From positions 32,220,001-32,284,000 of the forward strand of contig NC_134122.1 in assembly GCF_040939455.1 (NCBI RefSeq): DNA of 64,000 nt, read 5' to 3'. The stretch is from Microcebus murinus (lineage: Eukaryota > Chordata > Mammalia > Primates > Cheirogaleidae). This document shows positions 63,591 through 64,000 of the stretch, piece after piece. Position 1 is the first letter of the stretch. Each line of letters starts with the position of its first letter. The notes beneath the pieces are model-generated. The model was not told the DNA's origin. It made no database searches and was given only the letters and a program-made list of their open reading frames with translations. Both the position numbers and the translations under genes were made by a program.

Positions 63591-64000
63591 GTCTTGCCAG
63601 TGGATGTTCTCATCAGAGCCGAGTTCAGGGGTGACCGGCACTTCCCGTTTGGAGGGCCACAGCCTGTCAGTGGGTCTGGATGACAAGCTGGTGGGTGTCC
63701 CTTCTCTGAGACAAACAGTGAAATCCCGGTTTGGGCTTGGGGGTTGTTGACAAGGACACTTTCCATAGCAACACTGGGATCCTGATTCCGAGTGTCAATC
63801 GTGGGATTGGTGGGAACCAGACACCATGGGCAGACTTCGCAGACCTCGCAGCCATTGAGAGCTCCATGGCAATGAATCCTGTGGCACAGGTTTCTGGAGA
63901 AACCCCCTTTCCTAAGTCCATTGTGGACCCCAGTCGTGGACTAGGTGACAAGAGGATGCTAGGATATGCAGAGTGGTGATGTAATTCTGGCAACTGCAGG
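63591..64000. other. Unique sequence, no gene recognised
   Basis: The frames at 63667-63993 (minus) and 63731-63979 (plus) cover the same bases on opposite strands, with no recognised domain. An exon continuing past the window edge cannot be excluded. Confidence 0.4.

Noticed and set aside
63667..63993. Opposed frames at the window edge as a terminal exon
   Set aside because: Both strands are open over the same bases, no domain is recognised, and no splice acceptor could be supported.

Overview
This 64 kb window is nuclear DNA from a primate, most likely a strepsirrhine and probably a lemur. The Alu copies at 15866, 17075, 23491, 33013, 52289 and 52629 carry the strepsirrhine wording (CCTAGCACTCTGGGAGGCC, GCCTGAGCAAGAGCGAGA, GTGAGCTAGGCTGACGCCATGGCACTC) instead of the human AluS/Y wording. 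The 3' end of the L1 at 14917-15568 also matches the lemur L1 3' region as I remember it. The rest is typical mammalian repeat content: MaLR (MLT1/MST) LTRs, MIR, L2, MER5A and Tigger elements, old L1M fragments and microsatellites.

I found no protein-coding gene, RNA gene or processed pseudogene that I can defend. The open reading frames are short, overlap on both strands, and either come from simple repeats or are chance frames in GC-rich DNA. The only frames with recognisable protein content are the C-terminal ends of L1 ORF2 (15204-15467 minus, 30870-31148 plus), and these are dead transposon pieces. The window therefore looks intergenic or intronic. Several unique, AT-balanced blocks contain clusters of homeodomain, TCF, NKX or RUNX-like words (6490-6830, 24230-24560, 26780-27090, 32560-32740, 37670-37890, 40920-41350, 45090-45290, 57400-57830, 63430-63590). 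They look like candidate conserved non-coding elements, which would suit the regulatory surroundings of a developmental gene, but conservation was not tested.

Layout. 1-10 kb: unique sequence with MaLR LTRs, including an LTR nested inside another LTR at 7250-7940. 10.5-16.4 kb: an unusual DNA transposon with long terminal inverted repeats, followed by a deep stack of nested L1, L1, L1 and Alu insertions that also holds a displaced copy of the transposon's right arm plus flank. 16-26 kb: Alu, MER5A, Tigger, MIR and a large (ATCC)n array. 26-36 kb: candidate regulatory block, nested MaLR LTRs, an L1 3' end, an Alu and a CpG-enriched spot at 33.8-34.1 kb. 36-49 kb: MaLR, MIR, TG and TTTC microsatellites, an L1ME with a free-left-monomer Alu inside it, and GC-rich unique DNA. 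49-64 kb: L2, tandem Alus, MER5A, a Tigger nested in L2, and a CpG-enriched block with a good CTCF-like motif at 61.5 kb.

No new gene system was found. The most unusual structure is the roughly 215 bp direct duplication (11036-11257 and 13447-13659), in which half of a DNA transposon plus flanking DNA has been pasted into an L1 3' end. All repeat calls are from reading by eye against remembered consensus sequences. Boundaries are approximate except where a target-site duplication is quoted.
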